DNA of 64,000 bases from the NCBI GenBank assembly GCA_001464795.1, contig LNEB01000008.1:1-64000 (forward strand), given 5' to 3'. The notes under the pieces are model-generated. The model searched no databases. It saw only the letters and a program-made list of their open reading frames with translations, and was not told where the DNA came from. Made by a program: the position numbers and the translations under genes. The stretch comes from Bdellovibrionales bacterium Ga0074139 (GTDB lineage Bacteria; Bdellovibrionota; Bdellovibrionia; Bdellovibrionales; Bdellovibrionaceae). Below, in pieces: positions 31,378 to 40,775 of this stretch (within the stretch, counting starts at the first letter, position 1; the number at the start of each line of letters is the position of its first letter).

Positions 31378-32293
31378 CCGAAAACTCTAGGATTGCATTT
31401 GCCACTTCCTGAGGCTTTTCTCTTTGAACAGAGGAACCTGCCATGGAAATTTCAAGATATTCGAAGTCTGGGCGAATATCTTTAAACATAGCAGCTGTTG
31501 ACAGTTCATTATCCGCGAAACTTTCGTACTCTTTTCCAAAAATACTTAATACAGGCACAAAAACATTTTGTGCTGATGCTGAAAAGGATCGATAAAGCTG
31601 CCCACCCACAAAACTAAGAGTCAAATATTTTTGACTCACATTGTCTCTTAGAACTCGAAAGTCATTTAGCAAGTCTTCATTCACTAATTCGTCATTGTAA
31701 AATCCAAATTTTAAAAAATACTGTAAAGAATTATCAACCAACAAATTTCTGTAAAACTGATCACTTGCCACTTCATCGTTAAAAAGCCTGTCATACAATG
31801 CTTGTTCACGACTAGAGGGTGGTTCGTTTAATGAATTCACACCAGTTGGGCTTAATAAAATCAGTCGACGAATAAGATCTGGCCTGGTTGAACTGACTTT
31901 TAGTGCGGAAGCTGTCAATAGGGATTCAGCCACAACAGTTGTTCGTTTTTGAATCACAACTTCAATAAATTTTTCCAAAAACAAATCAAAGTCTTCAATC
32001 CTGTAAGCACGCTTGGGTTTATCACTTTCACCAACGCCCGGTAAGTCTAAAATATAAACGGCTGCCCCCGCTTGATCTAATAATGGTAATAAATTTTTAT
32101 AAGTTCTATGACTGGCACCACCGTAAACCCCATGAACTAGAAGCAATGGAAAACGACTGGTGGATTGACCAATGGGGGCCCGGAAACGAATATTTCCAAA
32201 TCCTTCGATTGAAACAGATTGATCCAGTAGGCTATTTGACTGACCCCAAACATTAAAAGCGAAAAGCATTGCAAATAAAAAGGCTAATTTCAT
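31367..32293 (-). CDS. Alpha/beta-hydrolase, exported
   Basis: 308 aa with a signal peptide (ending NVWG) and AAGGAG ahead of the ATG. The core has LLLVHGVYGGASHRTYKNLL (oxyanion region), YILDLPGVGESDKP, and VVAESLLTASAL with Ser in the AES-x-x-T nucleophile elbow. This differs from the usual GxSxG because Ala and Thr replace the glycines. An acid (VLSIFGKEYESFADNE) follows, but no clear final His is seen near the C-terminus. Activity is therefore uncertain. It is cotranscribed with the photolyase gene. Confidence 0.75.
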   Translation of the reverse strand: MKLAFLFAMLFAFNVWGQSNSLLDQSVSIEGFGNIRFRAPIGQSTSRFPLLLVHGVYGGASHRTYKNLLPLLDQAGAAVYILDLPGVGESDKPKRAYRIEDFDLFLEKFIEVVIQKRTTVVAESLLTASALKVSSTRPDLIRRLILLSPTGVNSLNEPPSSREQALYDRLFNDEVASDQFYRNLLVDNSLQYFLKFGFYNDELVNEDLLNDFRVLRDNVSQKYLTLSFVGGQLYRSFSASAQNVFVPVLSIFGKEYESFADNELSTAAMFKDIRPDFEYLEISMAGSSVQREKPQEVANAILEFSVVD

Positions 32294-32382
32294 AAAAACT
32301 CCTTATTTTGAATTCTTATAGCAAATCCATCTGTTTTTATGAAAGCTAAAATAGAGCCCATGTATTTTCACATGCTAAAGCT

Positions 32383-33774
32383 TTAATCTAAGATAAACTC
32401 TGTCCCTTCACGGGCAATGTCCGTGGAAATTTGTAAATCATAATTCAGTAAATATTGCAAAGAAGCAGAAGCATTGGCTTCACCGTGATTGAGAATTATT
32501 TTTTTAGGCTTTTTTGTCATTGTTGAAACAAAATGAACCAGGTCTTCACAATCAGCATGTGCTGATAACGAATCTATCACAAAAATTTCAGCCTCGACGG
32601 CCACTTTTTGATGGTGAATGCGAATATCTTTAAGGCCATTTTTAAGCAAAAGCCCTTTTGTGCCTGAGGCTTGAAAACCCACAAACAAAACAGCTGAATT
32701 TTCATCAGGAAGCTTGGCTTTCAAATGGTGCATCACTCGTCCACCTGTCAACATCCCCGAAGCCGAGATCACAATCTTGGGCTGCGTGCTCATACACAAA
32801 AGCATAGAATCATCAGCCGAATGCACTTCTTTAAAGTTAGCCGTGCTTAATCTTGATTTCAGTTGGACTCCGTGCAGATTTTTTTTAAGTTCATTGGGAA
32901 AGTTCAAGTAAATATCAGTCGCAGAATTGGCCATGGGACTATCCAGATAAACAGGAACTTTAGGAATTCGTCCTTCGGTTTCTAATTGATTCACTAAATA
33001 CAAAAGCTCTTGGGTTCTTCCCACCGCAAAAGCAGGAATCACCAAAGTTCCTTTACGCCTGATCACTTGATTGATGATAGGTTCCAGTTCATCAAGCGGG
33101 CTATTTCTAGACTGTCTTCGATCACCGTAAGTGGATTCCATAATGAGGTAGTCGGTCTCTAGAATTTTTTCTGGATCCTCGATAATGCAAGAGCGCCCAT
33201 TGCCTAAATCCCCTGTCATCGTCAGTATTTTAGACTGATCATTTATTTTAAATGAAAACTGAGTGACCGCTGAACCCAAGATATGACCAGCCCGTGAGAA
33301 GCGAAAACTGAGACCTGTATCAAGCTCATGCCAATGATGAAAGTCTACTTCGCGAAATTGACTGAGGGCTTTTTTAACATCCACTTTATCAAAAAGTGGC
33401 AAAGCAGGCTGATGGTGAGAATAACCAGAAGTATTTGCATATTTTGCGTCTTCTTCTTGCAAATAAGCAGCGTCCATCAACAACAACTGGCAAAGTTGGG
33501 CCGTTGCAGGAGTTGAATAAATGGGACCACTGAAACCATCTTTTACTAGCTTAGGTAAAAACCCAGAATGATCAATGTGAGCATGGGATAAAATAACTGC
33601 ATGAATAGAATTCAGATCTTGAAAAGATCCCCAATTTCTTTGCCGGAGCTCTTTGGGGCCTTGAAACAGGCCACAATCAAATAAGTATTTTTTTTGATTA
33701 TAAGTGATCAATGTTTTTGACCCTGTCACTGTCCCTGCAGCACCTAAAAATTCAATTTTCAGCTTTTGTGACAT
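32383..33774 (-). CDS. Metallo-beta-lactamase/beta-CASP RNA nuclease
   Basis: 463 aa, family-typical. The zinc site shows SHAHIDHSGFLPKL (HxHxDH), AGHILGSAVTQF, MTGDLGN and a late His in HADCEDL and ILNHGEA. The beta-CASP insert follows with LIMESTYGDR, FAVGRTQELL, VYLDSPMA and ISASGMLTGGRVMHH. Homologues of this Ysh1/CPSF73-like group act on RNA. The gene is alone between a hydrolase and a DCC-type gene. Its function in RNA decay or processing is inferred from family. Confidence 0.93.
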   Translation of the reverse strand: MSQKLKIEFLGAAGTVTGSKTLITYNQKKYLFDCGLFQGPKELRQRNWGSFQDLNSIHAVILSHAHIDHSGFLPKLVKDGFSGPIYSTPATAQLCQLLLMDAAYLQEEDAKYANTSGYSHHQPALPLFDKVDVKKALSQFREVDFHHWHELDTGLSFRFSRAGHILGSAVTQFSFKINDQSKILTMTGDLGNGRSCIIEDPEKILETDYLIMESTYGDRRQSRNSPLDELEPIINQVIRRKGTLVIPAFAVGRTQELLYLVNQLETEGRIPKVPVYLDSPMANSATDIYLNFPNELKKNLHGVQLKSRLSTANFKEVHSADDSMLLCMSTQPKIVISASGMLTGGRVMHHLKAKLPDENSAVLFVGFQASGTKGLLLKNGLKDIRIHHQKVAVEAEIFVIDSLSAHADCEDLVHFVSTMTKKPKKIILNHGEANASASLQYLLNYDLQISTDIAREGTEFILD

Positions 33775-33791
33775 TTTTTAAGTCCTTCGAT

Positions 33792-34190
33792 TCAAGTGAT
33801 AAAGCGAGATCGTTCTTGGGGAGTGGGAATTCGGCAGGTGTCTTTTTTACCAAATATTTGATACCTGGATTTTGCGATTTGATCATAAACAAAATTTCTG
33901 AGTGCCAACGGCAGAATCTGAAAAATTTTAAAGATTTTAAAAGCTCCACCCAATTCATTAATAAGTACAAAAACAGCCTCTGATTTTGTGAAAATCAAAT
34001 CTCCCTTTTTGACCACTAATGTGGATAATTGCTGGGTCAAGTTTTGTGGCAACTGCTGGCTTGCAAATTCAGATTGCAAAGTAACAAAAAGAATCTTTTG
34101 TTTTGAATCAAATTTTAATAAAAAATCTACGACTCCATTACAGAGCCCGCAAACGCCATCAAAGAAAAGGTAGGTCTGATCCTGTTTCAC
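33792..34190 (-). CDS. DCC-motif (DUF393) thiol-disulphide oxidoreductase-like protein
   Basis: 132 aa if it starts at GTG 34190; upstream starts up to 34289 would add a non-conserved tail. The signature is YLFFDGVCGLCNGVVDFLL, a D-G-x-C-x-x-C motif, with QSEFASQQLP, SEAVFVLINELGG and the terminal YDQIAKSRYQIFGKK typical of DUF393. Such proteins resemble thioredoxin-fold oxidoreductases. The start codon is the uncertain part. Separated from the 1197-aa gene by a divergent promoter region. Confidence 0.78.
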   Translation of the reverse strand: MKQDQTYLFFDGVCGLCNGVVDFLLKFDSKQKILFVTLQSEFASQQLPQNLTQQLSTLVVKKGDLIFTKSEAVFVLINELGGAFKIFKIFQILPLALRNFVYDQIAKSRYQIFGKKDTCRIPTPQERSRFIT

Positions 34191-34327
34191 AACCCAGATA
34201 ATGAACCTAAAAGCCAAAACTGTCAGCGAAAATTGTCGCTTGTTCATATTGAAACATGCCAAACCCATTAGAATTCTACCCAGCGGCATAAAACTTGTAA
34301 CTACCTGGAATATAACAAGGGGTTCAA

Positions 34328-37300
34328 ATGCGTATCGCTTTGAGACATTGGATCATTAGCTTCATTTTTGTTTTAGCCTCACTAGGTCAAGGCCAAGGCA
34401 TGGGCTCAGATAATCGCATAAATCCTGAATCTGCAAAAAAAGATTCTAAAAATGAAATCATTGAAATGAAATTGTCAGATTCAAAAGGTGAAGAATTCAC
34501 GGCCGTGTTTGAATCTGATAAAAATGAAAGAATGCTGCCCTCTGTATTAAGGCAGTATTTAAATGATCAAGAACTGCAAATGAAGCAAATGGCCGAATTC
34601 ATCAGAGCCTATTTAAGTTTACCTGAGAATTTTTACCGTGAAAACTTAGGTGGCCAGGTTGAATTGCACTACCTCATTCGTGAACTGGCTGATGATTATT
34701 TTGTCATCGATTATTTTCATAGACTACAACCTGATTTAAAAAACAAAATTATGAAGGCCTACTTTGTTAAATACCCTGACACCCAGGTAGAATTCTTTAG
34801 ACGCTTTATGAATCATCCCGTAGGTACATCGTCAGAAAAAATTCGTGCTGACTTTTCTCGATTACCGAAAACTTACCAAGAAGAAATCAACCGTCTTTAC
34901 CAGTGGGACCAAAAAAACTGGCGCGGCCGGTTTAAAGAAAGCTTTGCTAGACCTTTAAGCGGTGGCATGCACGGATTTCCCGCCCAATCGGCTCTGTTTG
35001 GCGTGGCCATTGGCGCTGTTATGGTGACAAAAATGATGACGGATTATTCTGAAAATCCAGCGGCTTTTTTACAGTACATCGAAAGCCTGGATGATCCCAT
35101 GACTCATATCTCTTTCTACTCTTTTATGGCCGCCAGTGGATTCACCCAAGATTATTTAAAAACAAAGTTTGGTGGCATGAATGGTTCTAAATCTATCCGC
35201 ACCATGAGAGCTGCCATTCCTTACATTGGTTTGAGCGCAGGACTTATTGTTTCTAATTTAACCCATGAAATTTCAAGCCTTCTAGCCGCTTGCAGTGATT
35301 CGTTACTAAAACCCAACAAGCCTGTTCAGCCTGGAAAAGTAGATCCTTGTGATGAAGCTCAAAATGAATTTTTTAATTTTGAAAATAAAGTGGAGATGTA
35401 CATCCCCATGATTCTGTCGATGACATTATCAACTGTAGGATCCACTTACGCACAAAAGGGCTTAATGGCTGGAGCAGGAGCTTCCTACAATTACGCTAAA
35501 AATTTATCAGAGCAAATGGCAGGCATTCACAAAGCGTCAGGTTTACCACATGTAGAAATCGTTCAAGACCGCATTGGCTTTAATGGCCAAAAAACCCAAT
35601 GGTATAAAACAGTACAAGCCAAAGACATGGTCAAAATAGCTAAAAATATTCCTGGAACATCAAAACGCTTTCTTGGTATTGCCATGAACATCGCACTGAC
35701 TGGAAGAGGCTGGAGCTTAGGTCCCGTCACAGTCGCCACCACATTAACAGCCATGCTTGCACAAAATTATTTCTTCATACTGGGTGATACTTATATAATG
35801 CCAGCGATTAGTAAAGTGATGGCTCAAGTTCTTAGAGCCAGTTTTCTGAATTCCACTGATAAACAAATGAAAGAGTCTTTAGTTTACCATCAAACTGTTG
35901 GTTGGAAGGAACTTGCAAAAAAATGTGAAGTTTCAAAAAGGTCCAGGGGCTCATCCACATTAGCTAAGTCTGATTGTGAATATAATATGGTGGAAGACAT
36001 CAAGAAGTTTCAAAAGCATATGAATATATGGCGAACACAAAACCATGCTAAGTTCTTTAATGGTGTACAAATTTGGGGACAAATCACGAACACACTTTTA
36101 TCAGAAATCTATGAAGCTCAAAAATTCTACCAGTTCTATGTGAATGAAGTTTTCCAGGGTTTTAAATTTCAAAATAAATTGAATGAAAATAAAGAAATTA
36201 AAAAAGTAGAAGAGCCTTTTAATACCCAGCTTTCCAACCGAATGAATCCTTTGTTTGGCATTAAACCCTTAGGCCACCCCGAGTGCGAACAAGGCAGCAC
36301 AGGTCAAGTGTGTGTTACTGAGCTACAACTTTATATGAACTTCCCCGTTCAGATGGAAGGTTTCCAAAAAAACCGCGTGCAATATGTAGTTAATACTTTT
36401 GCTAAACGCTTTGGTCTTCAAGAAAAAGCTCCATCTTACCAACCTAAGGCTAAAAAAACAGGAATCGCTGTCTTGGATGAAGACGAAGAAGCCAGCTTGA
36501 ATCTTCCCATGAAGGAAACAAGTCCTGCTGTGGATGAAATTTTAAAGCTTTCGTTGCAAGAAAAAAGTTCTAAATTAATCCAAGCTTTATTGACTCATCT
36601 TGCCACTTTGGACACAGACAAAATCAGCCAAGCCATTATTAGACTTAACAAAGAGTTAGCCAATGACGTGGACCCTGACTTTAACAAGCAAAAGGTTTTA
36701 GGAAAAATTCGTGAATTACTGGGTCAACCAAATCCCTTACTTGCTCGTGGAGCTTTACTCCCATTTATTTACCATGAGTCCAGAAAAAATGCGGCCAGTT
36801 ACTCGCAAGTGTCTAGAAAAGCTTACGGCTATTATTTCAAACGCCACACCGAGTATCTATTATTTCAAATGGTCTGCGGTCCTGACTTAGCTACTCATAG
36901 CATAGTTGAAGAGTGGAATGTAAATTTATTTGGCCGAGAAACGAACCTTCGTCCCCCTCAGTTCAATGCACCAAGAATTGTAAACTTAAATAAGATTGAA
37001 GTTCGCTGGCCTGATCACATTGTGGTCAACGGGCCTAAAAGAACCAACTTTTGCGTCCCAGTCGTGGGTGAACCTATTGCCTTTGATTCCATCTACTACG
37101 CTCAGTTTTTTGTTAATGGTTCAGAAAAGTCCTACTCATTTTTTGAAATGCTGAATCGTTATATTAAGCCAGAAATCTTAGGCCCTTGGAATTCACAAAG
37201 ATTGGATAGCAAAACTAATGTCAGCAAGTGGTGGGATCAAAATATCGAATCCACAATGATGAAAATTTTTGAGCGTCTTGATTACAATTTCCAGTATTTG

Positions 37301-37921
37301 CTTGTGGATCTTGTGGAAGGACTTCAGCCTGATGGAAAAAATCTTGTTAAAACCACTAAAGCTTCAAGAAGTTTACTGGATTCAAGCCTTGAAGAGATCA
37401 ATGTTTATTTGATGATTTTATCAGAAATAGAAAAATCAACAAAAGGTTACACTTGGGTGAAAGAGTTAAATTTAAAACATTCAAGATCTTTAGTGGAAAG
37501 TCTTAAATTCAACCCCGAAGCCCGAGTCCCTTCGCAAACAGCCATTGTCCAAGTGATTAATCAACTGTCCTCTGAGTTAAGAAAAATTGACATTCAAATG
37601 ACTGGCGATCACCCCCGTCTCAATTTGGGAATTGATGCTAAGAAATTGCCTGATATGAAGAAAAACATCGATGAAAGTCTAAAGAACTATCAGAGCCATT
37701 TAAAGGAATCTGGAACTTTAGATCAGTATTCTGCTGACGTTCAAAAAGCCTCTTTTGATGCCCTGGAAATGTCTGTGAATAGTTTGATGATGTACTTACA
37801 AAACACTCAGATGGCTAAATACGATGCTACAGAGGCCGTAGAAAGCCGTTCCAGTGAGGCCAACAAAAAAGGGCAAAATAAGGCCACTGTCAAAAGTTCA
37901 AGCATCCCAATGGGTCAATAA
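34328..37921 (+). CDS. Large exported protein of unknown function (1197 aa)
   Basis: A signal peptide (about 1-24, ending GQGQG) is followed by a long mostly helical protein. Hydrophobic stretches occur near 218-235 (SALFGVAIGAVMVTKM), 300-320 (GLSAGLIVSN), 360-380 (MYIPMILSMTLSTVG) and 468-495 (GPVTVATTLTAMLAQNY), so membrane insertion in the N-terminal half is possible. The second half is charged and helical. No catalytic motif or named family is recognised. The ribosome site is weak (AAGGGG). It is followed by a 191-aa exported protein gene. Confidence 0.75.
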   Translation: MRIALRHWIISFIFVLASLGQGQGMGSDNRINPESAKKDSKNEIIEMKLSDSKGEEFTAVFESDKNERMLPSVLRQYLNDQELQMKQMAEFIRAYLSLPENFYRENLGGQVELHYLIRELADDYFVIDYFHRLQPDLKNKIMKAYFVKYPDTQVEFFRRFMNHPVGTSSEKIRADFSRLPKTYQEEINRLYQWDQKNWRGRFKESFARPLSGGMHGFPAQSALFGVAIGAVMVTKMMTDYSENPAAFLQYIESLDDPMTHISFYSFMAASGFTQDYLKTKFGGMNGSKSIRTMRAAIPYIGLSAGLIVSNLTHEISSLLAACSDSLLKPNKPVQPGKVDPCDEAQNEFFNFENKVEMYIPMILSMTLSTVGSTYAQKGLMAGAGASYNYAKNLSEQMAGIHKASGLPHVEIVQDRIGFNGQKTQWYKTVQAKDMVKIAKNIPGTSKRFLGIAMNIALTGRGWSLGPVTVATTLTAMLAQNYFFILGDTYIMPAISKVMAQVLRASFLNSTDKQMKESLVYHQTVGWKELAKKCEVSKRSRGSSTLAKSDCEYNMVEDIKKFQKHMNIWRTQNHAKFFNGVQIWGQITNTLLSEIYEAQKFYQFYVNEVFQGFKFQNKLNENKEIKKVEEPFNTQLSNRMNPLFGIKPLGHPECEQGSTGQVCVTELQLYMNFPVQMEGFQKNRVQYVVNTFAKRFGLQEKAPSYQPKAKKTGIAVLDEDEEASLNLPMKETSPAVDEILKLSLQEKSSKLIQALLTHLATLDTDKISQAIIRLNKELANDVDPDFNKQKVLGKIRELLGQPNPLLARGALLPFIYHESRKNAASYSQVSRKAYGYYFKRHTEYLLFQMVCGPDLATHSIVEEWNVNLFGRETNLRPPQFNAPRIVNLNKIEVRWPDHIVVNGPKRTNFCVPVVGEPIAFDSIYYAQFFVNGSEKSYSFFEMLNRYIKPEILGPWNSQRLDSKTNVSKWWDQNIESTMMKIFERLDYNFQYLLVDLVEGLQPDGKNLVKTTKASRSLLDSSLEEINVYLMILSEIEKSTKGYTWVKELNLKHSRSLVESLKFNPEARVPSQTAIVQVINQLSSELRKIDIQMTGDHPRLNLGIDAKKLPDMKKNIDESLKNYQSHLKESGTLDQYSADVQKASFDALEMSVNSLMMYLQNTQMAKYDATEAVESRSSEANKKGQNKATVKSSSIPMGQ

Positions 37922-38001
37922 GGGCCCCCGGGATGGCATAGTTAGTGAAGTTATTGTTTACGTTAGAGTTTAACAAAATGTACTTAAATAAGGAGAAACA
38001 C

Positions 38002-38577
38002 ATGAACAAATTATTAGTCCTCGCCCTGATTACGATGGTGGCCCAGAACTCAATGGCTTTTAAGGCCCCGACAACCACTAAAGAATTGATGACAAAGCCT
38101 GGAAAATCTTCAGTGGCAAGACCACTTGAGACATTGGCTCTTTCTGAAACAATCATCAAGATTGAAAAGGCTGGAGTTAAAAACGCTGGCCTTCGTACGA
38201 TGGTTGAAAAAGGCGAGATCTCTGCAGAAAATTTAAAAGCCTATGCTGACGCTTTGAACAGATCTGATATATCAGCTGAGTCAAAAACTTCGATCATCAA
38301 TATTTTAGAAGCTCGCGGCAGTGAGATCGATTTACTAACAACTTCTGTTAAAAAGAAAGAGGCCGTTCAAGCCTACACCAGATTTGTTAACGAAGTGGCC
38401 CCAGCATTACTTAAAGAAGGTAATACTGACGTAGTCGACCTTTTAACGACAGCAGGTAAAGTTGTTGTTAAAGAAGGTGGTTCTGTTGCAATTTACCGCG
38501 CTATGGGAACTAAGTTCAAAATCGATGGCCAAAAAGCTTTAGACAAAGTGAACGAACTGGTTACTTGTAAGATTTAA
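38002..38577 (+). CDS. Exported helical protein (191 aa)
   Basis: ATG at 38002 follows AAGGAG (37990-37995). A signal peptide (ending NSMAF) is followed by an all-helical mature protein without Cys except one near the end (VTCKI). Helices such as LETLALSETIIKIEKAG and KKKEAVQAYTRFVNEVAP are visible. No family is recognised. A strong terminator follows at 38603. Its placement after the 1197-aa gene suggests that the two exported proteins work together, though the 80-base gap could hold its own promoter. Confidence 0.72.
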   Translation: MNKLLVLALITMVAQNSMAFKAPTTTKELMTKPGKSSVARPLETLALSETIIKIEKAGVKNAGLRTMVEKGEISAENLKAYADALNRSDISAESKTSIINILEARGSEIDLLTTSVKKKEAVQAYTRFVNEVAPALLKEGNTDVVDLLTTAGKVVVKEGGSVAIYRAMGTKFKIDGQKALDKVNELVTCKI

Positions 38578-38602
38578 TTTCTAAAATTAAATAAAAAACA
38601 CC

Positions 38603-38640
38603 AAAAACCCCACTTGGCTACAATCAAGTGGGGTTTTTTT
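38603..38640 (+). terminator. Rho-independent terminator
   Basis: AACCCCACTTG (38606-38616) pairs with CAAGTGGGGTT (38625-38635) around GCTACAAT, followed by a run of T. It closes the unit ending with the 191-aa exported protein. This is the clearest terminator in the window. Confidence 0.9.
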
Positions 38641-38688
38641 ATCCACTTTTGAGACACCCCTGACTGGACCTTTACCGCATAAGGTTCT

Positions 38689-39822
38689 GTGACAAAAAAT
38701 CCGATAATATTAAATATGAAATCAAAGTCTTGGGTAAAAAAAATTGCTGACCAATTCGATCTTGGAATGGATAGTAAAAAAGAAACTGCATCAGACCAAT
38801 CTCCAGAGCTTAATGATGATCAAGCCACCCTGCTGTTCATTCTTGATATTCTTAGTAAAAACTTAATTGAACTTGATCATCACCCAGTTAGAAAAACCCG
38901 TGAAACTCTTGACGAATTCTCTAAAAGTTTGATTCAAGGCCAAGACTCAGAAAAACTGCTATTTAAAATCCGGCAATTTTATTCCACTTACCGTGTGGAG
39001 GAGTACTCCTATATTCAAAGATCCATGGATGAGTTTAAAAATATCATCTGGGATTTTGCTGACCAATTAGGTGAAGATTTAACGGAAGAAAAATCTCAAG
39101 AGATTCAGCTTAAGGGACAACTGGATGATTTACGTGAAGCTGTTGAAAGTAATGCCATTGATTCTTTGAAGAAAAAATCAAGAGCCTTTATTGACACTTA
39201 TATGGAGTATCAAACAAAAAAGAATGATCGCAGAAGTAAGCGCTTGGGCACAATGACCAAATCATTAGGAACTTTAAAGAAGCAATTGGGTCAAGCCCAG
39301 AAAGATCTTAAGACCGATCACATGACTCAAGCCTACAACCGCAAAAGCTTTGATGAACAACTTAAAAAATACCAGCAGCTTTATTCCTTATCAAAAGGTA
39401 ATATTTCACTGCTTATTTGTGATATCGATCATTTCAAAAAAGTGAACGATTCCTACGGTCATGATATCGGTGATCACGTGATTAAAGAATGTGTCAGGTT
39501 TTTACAAGAAAGCTTTAACCGAGAAAATGATTTTGTAGCAAGGCTTGGCGGAGAAGAATTCGCTGTCATCATGCCTGACTACAACATCGAAGTGGCCAGT
39601 CTCAAAATAGAACAGTGCCTGAATCGAATCCGTAAAGAAAAACTGGTACAAGGCAAATTGGAAATTCAATTCACAATTTCTGTGGGACTCGCACAATTGG
39701 AATCATCAGAAAATTCAAGCGAATGGTTGAAGCGTGCGGACTTGGCTCTTTATGCAAGTAAAAATTCAGGACGTAACAAAATGACTGTCGCTTCTTCACA
39801 ACTGAAGGTTTCCGCCGCCTAA
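38689..39822 (+). CDS. GGDEF-domain diguanylate cyclase
   Basis: 377 aa from GTG 38689 (AAGG 7 bases ahead); ATG 38716 is an alternative without a ribosome site. The N-terminal 200 residues are helical and charged with no known sensory domain. The C-terminal GGDEF domain starts at DLKTDHMTQAYNRKSFDEQL. The active site is GGEEF (287-291) and the inhibitory I-site Arg278-x-x-Asp281 lies five residues earlier, so the enzyme should be active and product-inhibited. It makes cyclic di-GMP in the cytoplasm. A PilZ protein is encoded at 49915-50700. Confidence 0.93.
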   Translation: MTKNPIILNMKSKSWVKKIADQFDLGMDSKKETASDQSPELNDDQATLLFILDILSKNLIELDHHPVRKTRETLDEFSKSLIQGQDSEKLLFKIRQFYSTYRVEEYSYIQRSMDEFKNIIWDFADQLGEDLTEEKSQEIQLKGQLDDLREAVESNAIDSLKKKSRAFIDTYMEYQTKKNDRRSKRLGTMTKSLGTLKKQLGQAQKDLKTDHMTQAYNRKSFDEQLKKYQQLYSLSKGNISLLICDIDHFKKVNDSYGHDIGDHVIKECVRFLQESFNRENDFVARLGGEEFAVIMPDYNIEVASLKIEQCLNRIRKEKLVQGKLEIQFTISVGLAQLESSENSSEWLKRADLALYASKNSGRNKMTVASSQLKVSAA

Positions 39823-39923
39823 CATCTCTGTTAGGGTTCTTGACAGTTGCTAACAAGATAACATCCAGCTATCCACCAGTTCGATCTGAAGTGGCATCTT
39901 TAGTGCTTTGGTAGTCCATCACT

Positions 39924-40775
39924 ATGATGAACTTTAAGACAACATTAATAATTATATGCCTTTTATCCTCACAACATTCAACTGCTGCCATCGCAGTTAA
40001 TATGAAAAACGGCAGTCTGATTTTACAGGACTCAGAGTTTCTATTAATACCAAACAGCGACTTCAAATGGGAAATTAACAGAACGTACCGAAGTCGCTCC
40101 TTATTTAAAGGTGTTTTTGGTCAGGGCTGGTGCACGGCCTTGGATGCAAAAATTAATTTTAAACAAAAAGAGGAAATCGAGCTGACTGATTGCTCTTCCC
40201 CGCTGCCCATTGTTTTTAAATTGGACCCAACGGCCACTCGCTACACCAACATAAAAGATTCGGGTGATTGGATCCAATCGGGGTTTGGTCAATACACACG
40301 CTACAAGGCTAAGAAAAAAATAAGTCGCTTTGATTATAAAGGTCAGTTGAAATCTATTTTTCATAATCAAAATGAAATTGAATACCAAAGAAATTCCAGG
40401 GGATTGTTTGAACAAGCCCTTCTAGAAAAGAAGGTGTTAGCAAAATTCAAATGGCATCCTTTGCTACCATTAATTGAAAAAATTGAGTCCCCAACCTCAA
40501 CTGTTCTTTATAAATACTCTGGATTTCAACTGATCAAAGTTTTTCCGAGTTCTTTTTTAGAGCAAAAAAATTATGACTATGACGATCTTGATAATTTAAC
40601 AGAGAGAACGAATAAAAAAGAAAAGTTAGTGATCGAGTACGATAAACAAGAGGACCGAGTTTTAAAAATTAAGTCAGGCTGTATAGATCAGTTTCAATAT
40701 TCACTTAACAAGGGCCGAGTGATTTCTTCAAAAATGACAACACAATGTCCTGTCGCATCTCGAGGAGGCTTATGA
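39924..40775 (+). CDS. Secreted YD/RHS N-terminal-type protein (truncated form)
   Basis: 283 aa. A signal peptide (ending STAA) leads to FKWEINRTYRSRSLFKGVFG with QGWCTALD, the DUF6531-like start of RHS/YD-repeat proteins. YD-like turns follow (FDYKGQLKSIFHNQNEIEYQ, YDYDDLDNLTERTNKKEK). Full RHS proteins are several times longer; this one lacks the core barrel repeats and toxin tip. The stop overlaps the subtilisin start by ATGA, so the two are translationally coupled. Confidence 0.75.
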   Translation: MMNFKTTLIIICLLSSQHSTAAIAVNMKNGSLILQDSEFLLIPNSDFKWEINRTYRSRSLFKGVFGQGWCTALDAKINFKQKEEIELTDCSSPLPIVFKLDPTATRYTNIKDSGDWIQSGFGQYTRYKAKKKISRFDYKGQLKSIFHNQNEIEYQRNSRGLFEQALLEKKVLAKFKWHPLLPLIEKIESPTSTVLYKYSGFQLIKVFPSSFLEQKNYDYDDLDNLTERTNKKEKLVIEYDKQEDRVLKIKSGCIDQFQYSLNKGRVISSKMTTQCPVASRGGL

